Source of the DNA: Rhodospirillales bacterium
GTDB lineage: Bacteria; Pseudomonadota; Alphaproteobacteria; Acetobacterales; Acetobacteraceae
Direction: 5' to 3'
DNA length: 32,418 bases
Assembly (NCBI GenBank): GCA_028866445.1
Contig: JAGWIE010000002.1
Location: forward strand, 1 to 32,418
Numbering within the stretch: the first letter of the stretch is position 1; the number at the start of each line of letters is the position of its first letter. The notes under the pieces are model-generated. The model saw nothing but the letters and a program-made list of their open reading frames with translations. It ran no database searches and was not told where the DNA came from. The position numbers were made by a program, and so were the translations under genes. Of the stretch, positions 1 to 6,407 are shown in pieces.

Positions 1-134
1 GGAATTTGGCCGCCGAGCAGGATCTCCCGCTTCGCCGGATCAGCCTCAACCACCGCCACCGATACGCCGAATTCCGCGAAACAAGCGCCAGAGACGAGCC
101 CGACATAGCCACCGCCGATAATCGCGATCCTCAC
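1..134 (-). CDS. ugd: UDP-glucose 6-dehydrogenase, N-terminal fragment (gene runs off the window)
   Basis: Only the first 44 codons are inside the window and the ORF track misses them. Reading the minus strand from a GTG at 134 gives a protein beginning MRIAIIGGGYVGLVSGACF, then an FGVSVAVVEAD segment and a GGQIP-like end. This is the dinucleotide-binding Rossmann start (GxGYVGLV) typical of UDP-glucose/GDP-mannose dehydrogenases, which oxidise UDP-glucose to UDP-glucuronate in the cytoplasm for exopolysaccharide and LPS synthesis. The family assignment is strong for such a short piece; UDP-glucose rather than another nucleotide sugar as substrate is inferred from the close match to the usual Ugd N-terminus. 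It is divergent from the sugar-phosphate transferase gene that starts at 264, which fits a polysaccharide context. Confidence 0.8.
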   Translation of the reverse strand, partial: MRIAIIGGGYVGLVSGACFAEFGVSVAVVEADPAKREILLGGQI

Positions 135-263
135 CTCAGACACTCCGCTCCGCTTGTAACCGTGCCTTGCTTCTGACCCGCGCGCGAAGCCAGGGCAAGC
201 CCCACCCAGCCCAATTCCCGCGCATCTTCTATTTTCCGCGCGTTTCCGTCATGGTCCGGCTGC

Positions 264-1337
264 ATGAGTCTCTCCAGCGTTTCCGTTTTGTCATTGCCCC
301 GCCATCTGGCCCTCATGGCGGGGCTCGCCATTTTTTCCGGCATCATCGTGCGCGTGATGATCACACTTGGCGTGCCGGACAAGCCAGACGCCCGCAAAGC
401 CCATACCCGAACCACGCCCAAATCCGGCGGGGTTGGCATTGTTTGCGCCTTTCTTCTGGGGGTGCTGCTGCTTTACCGCTACGGCCAGGTCTCCCGCATC
501 GCGGAGCCCTATTTCATCGGCGTTATCGCCGCCTCGCTGCTCATCGCGCTGGTTTCCATGCTGGACGATCTGCTGGACATGTCCTTCACCGTGAAGCTCG
601 GCACACAGCTCATCGCGGCGCTGGCCGTCATTCTCTCCGGCCTGTGGGTGCACAACGTGGCGCTGCCTTTTTGGGGCTACGTAAACCTGGGCTGGGCCGG
701 CGTGCCGCTCACGGTGTTTTTTCTGCTTTTTGTTACCAATGCGATGAATTTCATCGATGGATTAAACGGCCTGTCCGCCGGGGTAACGCTCATCGCCTGC
801 CTGTTCCTGGCGGGCATTTCCGGCGTGCTGGGCGGGTTTTTCATTTACACCGCCTCGCTGCTGCTGGCTGGTGGGGTGCTGGGGTTTCTGCCCTTCAACT
901 TCCCCCGGGGCCGGATTTTCATGGGCGATGTCGGCAGCCAGTTCTGCGGGTTTATGCTGGCATTGTTCGGCGTCGCCGCCGCGCGGTTCGAGCAAGTGCA
1001 GATGTCCTTCCTGCTGGTGCCGTTCCTGCTCTCAGGCGTGCTTTACGATGTCACCTTCACCCTGTTCCGGCGTTTTTTCGCCGGCGAGAATATCGCGCGC
1101 GCGCATAATGGCCATCTCTATCAGGTGGCGCGCCGCGCCGGGATGGATGCGAGGCTGGTAGCGATCCTCCATTGGCTGTTCGCGGTGCTGGGCGGGCTCA
1201 CCGCCATCGCTTTCATCAGCACCCCCTCGGTCCCGCGCCTCTGGATCGGGCTGGTACCGCTGGCGGTGCAGATTGTCTGGACATTTTACGTCAGCGCCCG
1301 CGCCAGGAAAGCAGGCATCGGGCGCTGGTCCAGCTAG
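264..1337 (+). CDS. WecA/MraY-family polyprenyl-phosphate sugar-1-phosphate transferase
   Basis: A 357-aa integral membrane enzyme of glycosyltransferase family 4. It would transfer a (N-acetyl)hexosamine-1-phosphate from a UDP-sugar to undecaprenyl phosphate at the inner membrane, the first step of O-antigen or exopolysaccharide assembly. The family signatures appear in order: PDARKAH and TPKSGGVG near residues 40-57, the metal-binding aspartates in SMLDDLLDM (about 98-106), NAMNFIDGLNG (about 159-169), FMGDVGS (about 219-225), and the cytoplasmic AHNGHLYQ His motif near 280. About ten hydrophobic segments are visible. The last motif fits WecA/TagO-type enzymes better than MraY. The ATG at 264 has only a weak ribosome site; an ATG at 315 would cut into the first helix and is less likely. 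The exact sugar cannot be told. It ends in a palindromic element shared with the convergent metZ. Confidence 0.85.
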   Translation: MSLSSVSVLSLPRHLALMAGLAIFSGIIVRVMITLGVPDKPDARKAHTRTTPKSGGVGIVCAFLLGVLLLYRYGQVSRIAEPYFIGVIAASLLIALVSMLDDLLDMSFTVKLGTQLIAALAVILSGLWVHNVALPFWGYVNLGWAGVPLTVFFLLFVTNAMNFIDGLNGLSAGVTLIACLFLAGISGVLGGFFIYTASLLLAGGVLGFLPFNFPRGRIFMGDVGSQFCGFMLALFGVAAARFEQVQMSFLLVPFLLSGVLYDVTFTLFRRFFAGENIARAHNGHLYQVARRAGMDARLVAILHWLFAVLGGLTAIAFISTPSVPRLWIGLVPLAVQIVWTFYVSARARKAGIGRWSS

Positions 1338-1456
1338 AAGCCGTTCTGGCGGCCGCCAAAACGCGATTTTCTGCGCTCCGGTGCTCACGTACTTCATGTA
1401 CGCTCCGCTCCGATGCTCGAAAATCCCGCCCTGGACGACTCACCATAACGGCTTCT
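1336..1456. repeat. 121-bp palindromic intergenic element between two convergent genes
   Basis: The gap is bracketed by the inverted repeat AGAAGCCGTTCTGG (1336-1349) and CCATAACGGCTTCT (1443-1456), 13 of 14 positions complementary. Nested inside are GATTTTC (1365-1371) with GAAAATC (1419-1425), and at the centre CGTAC-ttcat-GTACG (1388-1402). The layout is that of a dispersed REP/BIME-like palindromic element or a bidirectional terminator. No second copy was found in this window. The first arm overlaps the stop codon of the upstream gene and the second ends 4 bp before metZ. Confidence 0.6.
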
Positions 1457-1459
1457 GAA

Positions 1460-2644
1460 TCAGACTCTTTCCAAAGCCCTGGTCAGGTCGTCAGTCAAAT
1501 CCTGCACATCCTCAAGCCCCACGGAAAGCCGGATGGTGCCATCGGTAATGCCGAGCTTCGCCCGCTCCTCCGCGCCGATTTTCATATGGGTCGTGGTGGC
1601 CGGATGGGTGGCGAGAGATTTCGTGTCGCCCAGATTATTCGAAATCGTGATCACCCGAAACGCGTTCATCAGCCTGAACGCCTCTTCCTTGCCGCCCTCA
1701 AGCTCGAACGTCACCAACGTGCCGCCGCCGCTCATCTGGCGCATCGCCAACTCTCGCTGGGGGAAGGAGGCCAGAGTGGGGTAGAGGGCACGCTTGATCT
1801 TCGGTTGACCATCCAGGAATTGCGCGATCGCCTCCGCTGAGTCGCTCTGCGCTTTCACCCGCAGATGCAGCGTCTCCAGCCCTTTCAGAATCACCCAGGC
1901 GTTGAAAGCTGAGAGTGAGGGGCCGGTATTGCGGAAGAATGGCTGGAACACCTCCTCGATCCATTTTTTGCTTGAAAGCACAGCACCGCCCAGCACACGG
2001 CCCTGGCCGTCCATATGCTTGGTGGTGGAATACACCACCACATCGGCACCCAGTTCCAGCGGCTTTTGCAAAAGCGGGGTGGCGAACACATTATCCACCA
2101 CCACAATCGCCCCGGCCGCATGGGCAAGCTCGGAAACCGCGCGTAAATCCACAATGTCCAGCATCGGGTTGGAAGGGCTTTCCAGCAGCACCAAAGCGGT
2201 GGGTTGGCTCAGCGCCGCTTTCCAGGCGTCCATATCCGCCCCATCCACAAACACGCTTTCCATGCCGTATTGCGGCAGCAGGGTGGAGATAATCCAGTGG
2301 CAGGAACCGAACAAAGCGCGCGAGGCAACAACGCGGCTGCCCGCCTTCAACCCGCACATAATGGCGCTGTGCACCGCCGCCATGCCGGTGGCCGTGGCGC
2401 GGCAGGCTTCCGCCCCTTCAATCTTTGCCAGCCTTGCCTCCAGCATGGAAACGGTGGGGTTGGCGAAACGGGAATACTGAAAATGCTCAACCTGATTGGC
2501 AAACACAGCCTCCGCCATGTCAGCACTCTCATAAGTGAAGCCGGAGGTGAGGAACAATGCCTCGCCATTCTCATCCAGATTGGTGCGGATGCGCCCGGCA
2601 TGGATCAGGTCGGTCGCAAGGCGGGTTTTCAGCGTGTCGGACAT
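1460..2644 (-). CDS. metZ: O-succinylhomoserine sulfhydrylase MetZ
   Basis: A 394-aa PLP enzyme of the Cys/Met-metabolism gamma family. MetZ makes homocysteine directly from O-succinylhomoserine and sulfide in methionine synthesis. Visible marks are the LATDLIHAG start, the substrate/PLP region SRFANPTVSMLEARLA (about 59-74), LESPSNP, VVVDNVFATP, the PLP-lysine motif YSTTKHMDGQGRVLGG (lysine near residue 210), and the C-terminal IRLSVGLEDVQDLTDDL. The STTKHMDGQGR signature is the usual one for MetZ rather than cystathionine synthases or lyases; substrate choice is otherwise inferred. The length is normal. The ATG at 2644 gives a typical MetZ N-terminus. The leader carries a SAM-II riboswitch, which independently supports a methionine-pathway role. 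Confidence 0.93.
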   Translation of the reverse strand: MSDTLKTRLATDLIHAGRIRTNLDENGEALFLTSGFTYESADMAEAVFANQVEHFQYSRFANPTVSMLEARLAKIEGAEACRATATGMAAVHSAIMCGLKAGSRVVASRALFGSCHWIISTLLPQYGMESVFVDGADMDAWKAALSQPTALVLLESPSNPMLDIVDLRAVSELAHAAGAIVVVDNVFATPLLQKPLELGADVVVYSTTKHMDGQGRVLGGAVLSSKKWIEEVFQPFFRNTGPSLSAFNAWVILKGLETLHLRVKAQSDSAEAIAQFLDGQPKIKRALYPTLASFPQRELAMRQMSGGGTLVTFELEGGKEEAFRLMNAFRVITISNNLGDTKSLATHPATTTHMKIGAEERAKLGITDGTIRLSVGLEDVQDLTDDLTRALERV

Positions 2645-2647
2645 ATG

Positions 2648-2684
2648 CGTGGCCTATCTTTGCAAACAGCATCGTCCGGCCACG
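2648..2684 (-). promoter_or_regulatory. Hairpin covering the metZ ribosome binding site
   Basis: On the minus strand CGTGGCC (complement of 2678-2684) can pair perfectly with GGCCACG (complement of 2648-2654) across a 23-nt loop. The 3' arm takes in the GG of the AUAGG ribosome site and ends 3 nt before the metZ ATG, so folding would block initiation. Its position downstream of the SAM-II aptamer fits an expression platform acting on translation; how the two interact is inferred. Confidence 0.5.
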
Positions 2685-2711
2685 GGAAACCAGGGCACTT
2701 GCGCGCCCAAA

Positions 2712-2801
2712 GCCTCTTTAGCGCGTTTATTTTGCACCTTCCCTTCAAGAAAACCCTAAAGGGAAGCCTCGCCGCAATCCGGCCGGACAAATCACGAGGT
2801 A
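2712..2801 (-). promoter_or_regulatory. SAM-II riboswitch (metA/metZ motif) in the metZ leader
   Basis: Read on the minus strand, the leader has CCTCG, a 23-nt loop TGATTTG-TCCGGCCGGA-TTGCGG, CGAGG closing stem P1, and later AATAAACGCGCTAAAGAGGC. The TGATTTG, CGGCCGG-type, TTGC and CGCTAAAG blocks and their order are the SAM-II hallmarks known from alphaproteobacterial metA and metZ leaders, where S-adenosylmethionine shuts off translation. P1 is plus-strand 2795-2799 with 2767-2771. An extra 8-bp hairpin (2738-2745 with 2759-2766, loop 13 nt) is inserted between P1 and the CGCTAAAG segment. Confidence 0.87.
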
Positions 2802-2806
2802 AAACG

Positions 2807-2835
2807 CACCTACGCCCGGTGGCTTGCGTGGTCAA
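2807..2835 (-). promoter_or_regulatory. Probable metZ promoter
   Basis: The minus strand shows TTGACC (complement of 2830-2835), a 17-nt spacer, then TAGGTG (complement of 2807-2812). Transcription would start just before the SAM-II aptamer. The -35 is good and the -10 weak. It lies back to back with, and overlaps, the tRNA-Gly promoter. Confidence 0.45.
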
Positions 2836-2852
2836 TCCTGCCGGACTATGTA
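2824..2852 (+). promoter_or_regulatory. Probable tRNA-Gly promoter
   Basis: TTGCGT (2824-2829), a 17-nt spacer and TATGTA (2847-2852) lie 11 bases before the mature tRNA 5' end, a good sigma-70-like fit for a stable RNA gene. Confidence 0.5.
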
Positions 2853-2863
2853 CGCCGCACGGT

Positions 2864-2937
2864 GCGGGTATGATGTAATGGTAGCCTGCTAGCTTCCCAA
2901 GCTCGATGCGCGGGTTCGATTCCCGCTACCCGCTCCA
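2864..2937 (+). tRNA. tRNA-Gly(CCC), integration target of the mobile element
   Basis: A 74-nt cloverleaf. The acceptor stem is GCGGGTA pairing with TACCCGC (7 of 7), the T arm is GCGGG-TTCGATT-CCCGC, the anticodon loop is TTCCCAA with anticodon CCC, and a genomic CCA end follows discriminator T. It contains the D-loop AATGGTA sequence typical of tRNA-Gly. The anticodon stem CTAGC/GCTCG has one T-C mismatch, and the D stem is irregular. The 16-bp att core begins in the T loop at 2915, so the last 7 nt of the tRNA lie beyond the repeated core and in the present arrangement belong to the integrase-proximal side. Confidence 0.93.
2915..2930 (+). repeat. attL core, 16-bp direct repeat
   Basis: TTCGATTCCCGCTACC, spanning the T loop, the T-stem 3' side and the start of the acceptor 3' strand of tRNA-Gly. 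An exact copy is at 18205-18220. P4-type integrases commonly recombine in this part of tRNA genes. Confidence 0.88.
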
Positions 2938-3049
2938 GTTTCCCATCCGGCGGTGCCCGCCGATGATTGAAAAAACCGTAGAAATCCGCTATTTTTGAGC
3001 AGTTATCGGTTGTCGATGACTGCCCTTGTTCGCCTGCAACCGTAGAAGA

Positions 3050-3102
3050 TGGGGGCCTAATTTTGGGGCCTTGAAAGGCCCCCACCTAATACGAGGCCCC
3101 CA
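3050..3102. promoter_or_regulatory. Left cluster of putative integrase arm-binding sites
   Basis: TGGGGGCCT occurs exactly at 3050-3058 and, inverted as AGGCCCCCA, at 3076-3084 and 3094-3102; a variant TTGGGGCCTT lies at 3063-3072. The same words recur at the right end of the element and nowhere else that I noticed. G-rich repeats of this sort are commonly seen beside att sites of P4-type integrases. The last copy ends one base before the integrase ATG and covers its ribosome site, so bound integrase or the RNA hairpin formed by the inverted copies could limit its own expression (inference). Confidence 0.6.
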
Positions 3103-3103
3103 G

Positions 3104-4300
3104 ATGCCACTGACTGATACAGCGATTCGTAATGCCAAGCCCAAGGATAAAGCATACAAGGTGGCCGACTCTCAGGGACTGTACCTTTTGGTCAATCCTG
3201 GTGGCAGTAAGCTTTGGCGGGTCAAATACCGCATTAACGGCACTGAGCGTAAGCTCTCGCTGGGGGCATACCCTGAAATCACCCTTGCCGAAGCCCGCAC
3301 CGCGCGCGATGCGGCGCGCAAACAGCTTGCCCACGCTATCGACCCCAACACCGCCAAACGCCAAGCCAGGATTGAGGCGAGCATTCGGGCAGGCAATACC
3401 TTTGCTAACGTGGCTGACGAGCTGATCGAGAAAAAGGGCCGTGAGGGGAGGGCCACTGCGACACTGGAGAAGCAACGCTGGCTATTGAAATTGCTTGGGC
3501 AGGATTTTGGAAAGAGGCCGGTGGCCGACATCACGCCCCAGGAACTGCTTCACGAGCTTAAAAAACACGAACGCCGGGGGCGGTTAGAAACAGCCAAGCA
3601 GCTCCGTGCCTTTGCCGGGCAGGTTTTCCGCTACGCGGCAGCGACGGCCCGGGCGGAGCGCGATCCAGCACAGCTTCTACAAGGGGCGCTGATTTCCCCG
3701 ACCGTCAAACATTTCGCCGCGATTACCGACACAGCACAGTTTGGCGCGCTCTTGCGGGCGCTAGACGATTACCAGGGCGACCCCGCCGTGATGTATGCCT
3801 TGAAGCTTACGCCGCATGTCTTTCAGCGCCCTGGCGAGATACGCCAGATGGAATGGGCTGAGGTCGACTTCGACAAGGCTGTCTGGACGATACCCGAGAT
3901 CAAGATGAAGATGCGCCAGCCTCATGTGGTTCCACTATCAAAGCAAGCCCTGGAGATTCTCCGTGAGGTGCGAGGCTTGTCCGGGGCGGGGCGTTTTGTG
4001 TTCCCGTCCGTGCGCACAAGAGTCAGACCAATAAGTGACAATACGGTCAACGCGGCACTGCGGCGCATGGGCTATTCCAAGGATCAGATGACGGCCCACG
4101 GCTTTCGCACCTCAGCGTCATCCCTACTCAACGAATCAGGAAAATGGAATCCTGACGCGATTGAACGCGCCCTGGCCCATATGGTGCCGGGCATTATCCG
4201 GCGTATTTACAACCAATCCGCCTATTGGGCTGAGCGGGTAGAGATGGCGCAGTGGTGGAGCAATTACTTGGACGAGTTGCGAAAGGGAGGAAATATCTGA
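3104..4300 (+). CDS. int: P4-type tyrosine recombinase (site-specific integrase)
   Basis: A 398-aa integrase that would recombine attP with tRNA-Gly and, with a directionality factor, excise the element. The N-terminal DUF4102-type arm-binding domain (MPLTDTAIRNAKPKDKAYK, then LYLLVNPGGSKLWRVKYR) is characteristic of the P4/CP4-57 family. A central SAM-like core-binding domain follows (about 95-195). Catalytic residues are Arg242 in FQRPGEIRQMEW, His332 and Arg335 in HGFR, His359 in LAHMV and the nucleophile Tyr369 in IYNQSAYW. The length is typical. I chose the ATG at 3104 because it starts the conserved domain; the track start at 3026 runs into the arm-site leader. It lies just inside attL and is read away from the tRNA, as usual. 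Its TGA overlaps the ATG of the next gene. Confidence 0.95.
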   Translation: MPLTDTAIRNAKPKDKAYKVADSQGLYLLVNPGGSKLWRVKYRINGTERKLSLGAYPEITLAEARTARDAARKQLAHAIDPNTAKRQARIEASIRAGNTFANVADELIEKKGREGRATATLEKQRWLLKLLGQDFGKRPVADITPQELLHELKKHERRGRLETAKQLRAFAGQVFRYAAATARAERDPAQLLQGALISPTVKHFAAITDTAQFGALLRALDDYQGDPAVMYALKLTPHVFQRPGEIRQMEWAEVDFDKAVWTIPEIKMKMRQPHVVPLSKQALEILREVRGLSGAGRFVFPSVRTRVRPISDNTVNAALRRMGYSKDQMTAHGFRTSASSLLNESGKWNPDAIERALAHMVPGIIRRIYNQSAYWAERVEMAQWWSNYLDELRKGGNI

Positions 4301-5289
4301 TGGCACCAAGGCAATTAACCCAGAAAAAAGCGGCTCAGGAACCAAAAGCAAGCAGAGCACAATATCTAAAAATAGAAGAAAAATCTAAAAAATCAACAAG
4401 CTTAACGCCAGAGCAAGCTGAGGAAAAAGAGTTTCCTTTAAGGCAGATTGCAGCGAACTTCATTTCCGAAGACGAAGATGATGGATTGAAGCGGCTGGAC
4501 GCCTTTACCGAGAAAATTTACAATCAACATTCAAATAAATACAATTCATTAATGGCTAGAGCCGCTTGGCTTTGCGGACTTTTTGTTGTTTTAATTGTTG
4601 TGGCAACAATTATTGACCGATTAAGCACAAAGTATGGCGACCCTCTTTATCTCGTTGCCATTTTTTCGTTTTTTGGGATGCTCTTCTGCTTTTGGTCATG
4701 GCAGACTTTTCAATATGGGCGTCTTTCCGCAAAAAAATCGCAGGAAGCCTTTTATACTGAAGGTGATAAAGATATCGCCCTCAAATTAGACAGCCTTTTT
4801 AAGCACTTACAAAGCGGAAAAACACCAAAGGCTTACTTCAAGAAAAATGGATCAGACAGGTATCTTGACCAGAAGTATTTCTACGGGGGCTTGCGTTTCT
4901 TACTCTTGTCACCAGAAAGAACATATAGAGAACTGGTGTTTCAGCCGGTAAGACCATGGCCATATTCTCGTGAAATTTTCATGAGGGTGAACATAAAAAC
5001 CCTAATCCAAAGGACAAATGCTAGGCCCGACAAGCGGCGAAAATCAGACCAATACGATTACAAGCGGCTGCTGCTCCTTATAATCGAACATCCGGCCCTT
5101 AAACAGATAATTCGGGGCGAACCTCGTGACGCGGGCAGACTCATAAAACTGATAACCAGCTTGAGCGATGCCGACGCTGATGAGCAAGATACGGATTTTG
5201 ACGGTTTCACACCTGAACAGTCGCAGATGTATAAGTTTGTTGGAGAAGTTTTGGCTGCTATAGAAAAAAATCGGTCGCTTCCCGGTTGA
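4300..5289 (+). CDS. Unknown two-helix membrane protein coupled to the integrase
   Basis: Not recognised. The 329-aa product has a charged, Lys/Glu-rich N-terminus (residues 1-80, probably disordered or coiled-coil), two membrane helices (about 86-106, WLCGLFVVLIVVATI, and about 115-135, LYLVAIFSFFGMLFCFW) with a short loop, and a basic C-terminal domain of about 190 residues containing YFYGGLRFLLLSPERTYREL and YKRLLLLIIEHPALKQIIRGEP. The start at 4300 overlaps the integrase stop (TGATG) and is preceded by GGGAGG at a good spacing, so the two should be translated together. Base composition is clearly AT-richer than the integrase. No enzyme motif is visible. Integrase-linked membrane proteins can be defence, exclusion or stability factors, but nothing in the sequence decides. 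Confidence 0.8.
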   Translation: MAPRQLTQKKAAQEPKASRAQYLKIEEKSKKSTSLTPEQAEEKEFPLRQIAANFISEDEDDGLKRLDAFTEKIYNQHSNKYNSLMARAAWLCGLFVVLIVVATIIDRLSTKYGDPLYLVAIFSFFGMLFCFWSWQTFQYGRLSAKKSQEAFYTEGDKDIALKLDSLFKHLQSGKTPKAYFKKNGSDRYLDQKYFYGGLRFLLLSPERTYRELVFQPVRPWPYSREIFMRVNIKTLIQRTNARPDKRRKSDQYDYKRLLLLIIEHPALKQIIRGEPRDAGRLIKLITSLSDADADEQDTDFDGFTPEQSQMYKFVGEVLAAIEKNRSLPG

Positions 5290-5466
5290 TTATTCAACTG
5301 CGCCTTCACCGGAATTTGTTTTAAATCAAAGCATTGCTTCCGGGCAACTCTACCGGAATTTGCATAGCGTCTGGATTGGAGTGGTCCTTTTAATATCGGA
5401 CGACGTGCTGCCATCCGTGTGCAATTTGAGAGGCCTTCCAACGAACATTAGGAGGCACTCTCAAAC

Positions 5467-5640
5467 ATGGAACCGATTGCTATCTCCGTTAACGCCGCCG
5501 CCAAAGCTCTCGGGGTTGGACGTAGCTCCATTTACGTCTTGCTTAAATCTGGCAGGCTTGAGGCCATTAAGATAGGCCGCCGGACGCTGCTGACGACAGC
5601 CTCAATCAAACGGTTGACGCAAGCTCGCCCCCCATCATGA
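5467..5640 (+). CDS. Excisionase-like small HTH protein (absent from the ORF track)
   Basis: A 57-aa protein starting MEPIAISVNAAAKALGVGRS, followed by SSIYVLLKSGRLEAIKIGRRTLL and TTASIKRLTQA. This is the compact winged-helix pattern of the excisionase/HTH_17 family: an AAKALGVGRSSIY recognition helix, a GRLEAIKIGRRTL wing, then the helix that usually reads xxSlxrfl. AGGAGG at 5450-5455 lies 11 bases before the ATG. In a tRNA-integrated element it is the natural candidate for the recombination directionality factor, and such proteins can also regulate neighbouring promoters. The role is inferred from family and location. It is clearly coding by motif despite its size. Confidence 0.82.
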   Translation: MEPIAISVNAAAKALGVGRSSIYVLLKSGRLEAIKIGRRTLLTTASIKRLTQARPPS

Positions 5641-5744
5641 AGCGCAGGCTTGTGGCCCAGCCTTTAAAATAGGCGGGCCGCTGCGCCTTTTTCCTTCTCG
5701 TGCCCCCCTGCATTCGCGCCCCCGTGCGCGGAAAGGATACCTCT

Positions 5745-6203
5745 ATGCCCATTTCCCAGAGCATTATCTCCCGTTTACACGCCCGGTTCCTCCCCGAGGA
5801 TGTTGCCAGTTTCACCGTGCGGATGACGCCACGCATCGCCCGTTTCGTCATGCCGATCATCAAGAAGCTGATCCGCGATGACAAGGTCGGCGAGACCTAC
5901 CGGTTTGCCGTGGCGTTCTGGCATCGCTGGGAGGTGCCGCCCCTCAATGTTTACCTGGGAACGGCCTCCCTCTGCCGCATCGACGGTCCTTCAACCTCTG
6001 ATGAAAGAGGTTACCGCCCAGCGGGTGGCTTGGTTGAGACACTAGGCCTGACTGCACACCTCTTACCCGACGAGGCTCACAACCTTGATAACCGCATCAA
6101 GGCGGCCATCGAAACGGCCATCCGAAACTGGGCAGACGAGACGAACCGCGGTCATTGGAAAACCCTCCCCCAACATCAGTACCGGGGGGCAGAAGATGCG
6201 TAA
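5745..6203 (+). CDS. Unknown 152-aa protein upstream of the mobilization block
   Basis: No family recognised. The ATG at 5745 follows GGAAAGGA and gives MPISQSIISRLHARFLPED; the track start at 5700 adds a Pro/Arg-rich run with no coding look. The protein is soluble and mixed alpha/beta in appearance, with a helical KAAIETAIRNWADETNRG segment near the C-terminus and a conserved-looking MTPRIARFVMPIIKKLIRDD stretch near residues 25-45. No signal peptide or membrane helix is seen. It is on the same strand as the xis-like gene (104-bp gap) and the mobilization genes. It could be an accessory relaxosome or regulatory protein; that is only guilt by association. Confidence 0.6.
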   Translation: MPISQSIISRLHARFLPEDVASFTVRMTPRIARFVMPIIKKLIRDDKVGETYRFAVAFWHRWEVPPLNVYLGTASLCRIDGPSTSDERGYRPAGGLVETLGLTAHLLPDEAHNLDNRIKAAIETAIRNWADETNRGHWKTLPQHQYRGAEDA

Positions 6204-6407
6204 GCCCCGGAAGTTTTGTCTCTACGAGAGCCCCGATGCTGCGCATCGGGGCAAGGAAAGAAGAACACACCACACGCACTGGCCTGCGGCTGAGCTTTGC
6301 GGTTTTTCGCGGGTGCGATCCGGGTGCGTTTGTGGCGCTTGTTCCAAACCCGGCACCATTCCAGGCATGGCCGAGGATACGCGCCGGATGCGGGGGGAAG
6401 ACGGACC
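6204..6407. other. Candidate oriT / leader of the mobilization operon
   Basis: This 204-bp stretch lies where oriT is found in R388-type systems, directly before the trwA-like gene. It holds a perfect 9-bp hairpin GCCCCGATG-ctgcg-CATCGGGGC (6230-6252) without a T tract, a TTTTGTCTCTACG segment just before it, two direct repeats CGGGTGCG at 11-bp spacing (6310-6317, 6321-6328), and a second imperfect inverted repeat starting CCGGGT...TTTG (from 6320) and closing with CAAACCCGG. A hairpin beside a nick site plus short repeats for an accessory DNA-binding protein is the expected layout. The nick site is not identified. Confidence 0.45.

Noticed and set aside
2946-2964. GGCGG-tgc-CCGCC hairpin just after tRNA-Gly as a tRNA terminator
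   Set aside because: The following bases are A-rich, not T-rich, on the plus strand; not a rho-independent terminator for the tRNA.
2846-3085. 79-aa minus-strand ORF containing ERVAGIEPAHRAWEASRLPLHHTR
   Set aside because: This is the well-known spurious translation of the antisense strand of a tRNA gene (the RVAGIEP-type artefact); it coincides with tRNA-Gly(CCC).
5360-5575. 71-aa plus-strand ORF
   Set aside because: It overlaps the xis-like gene in another frame, has no motif and no ribosome site.
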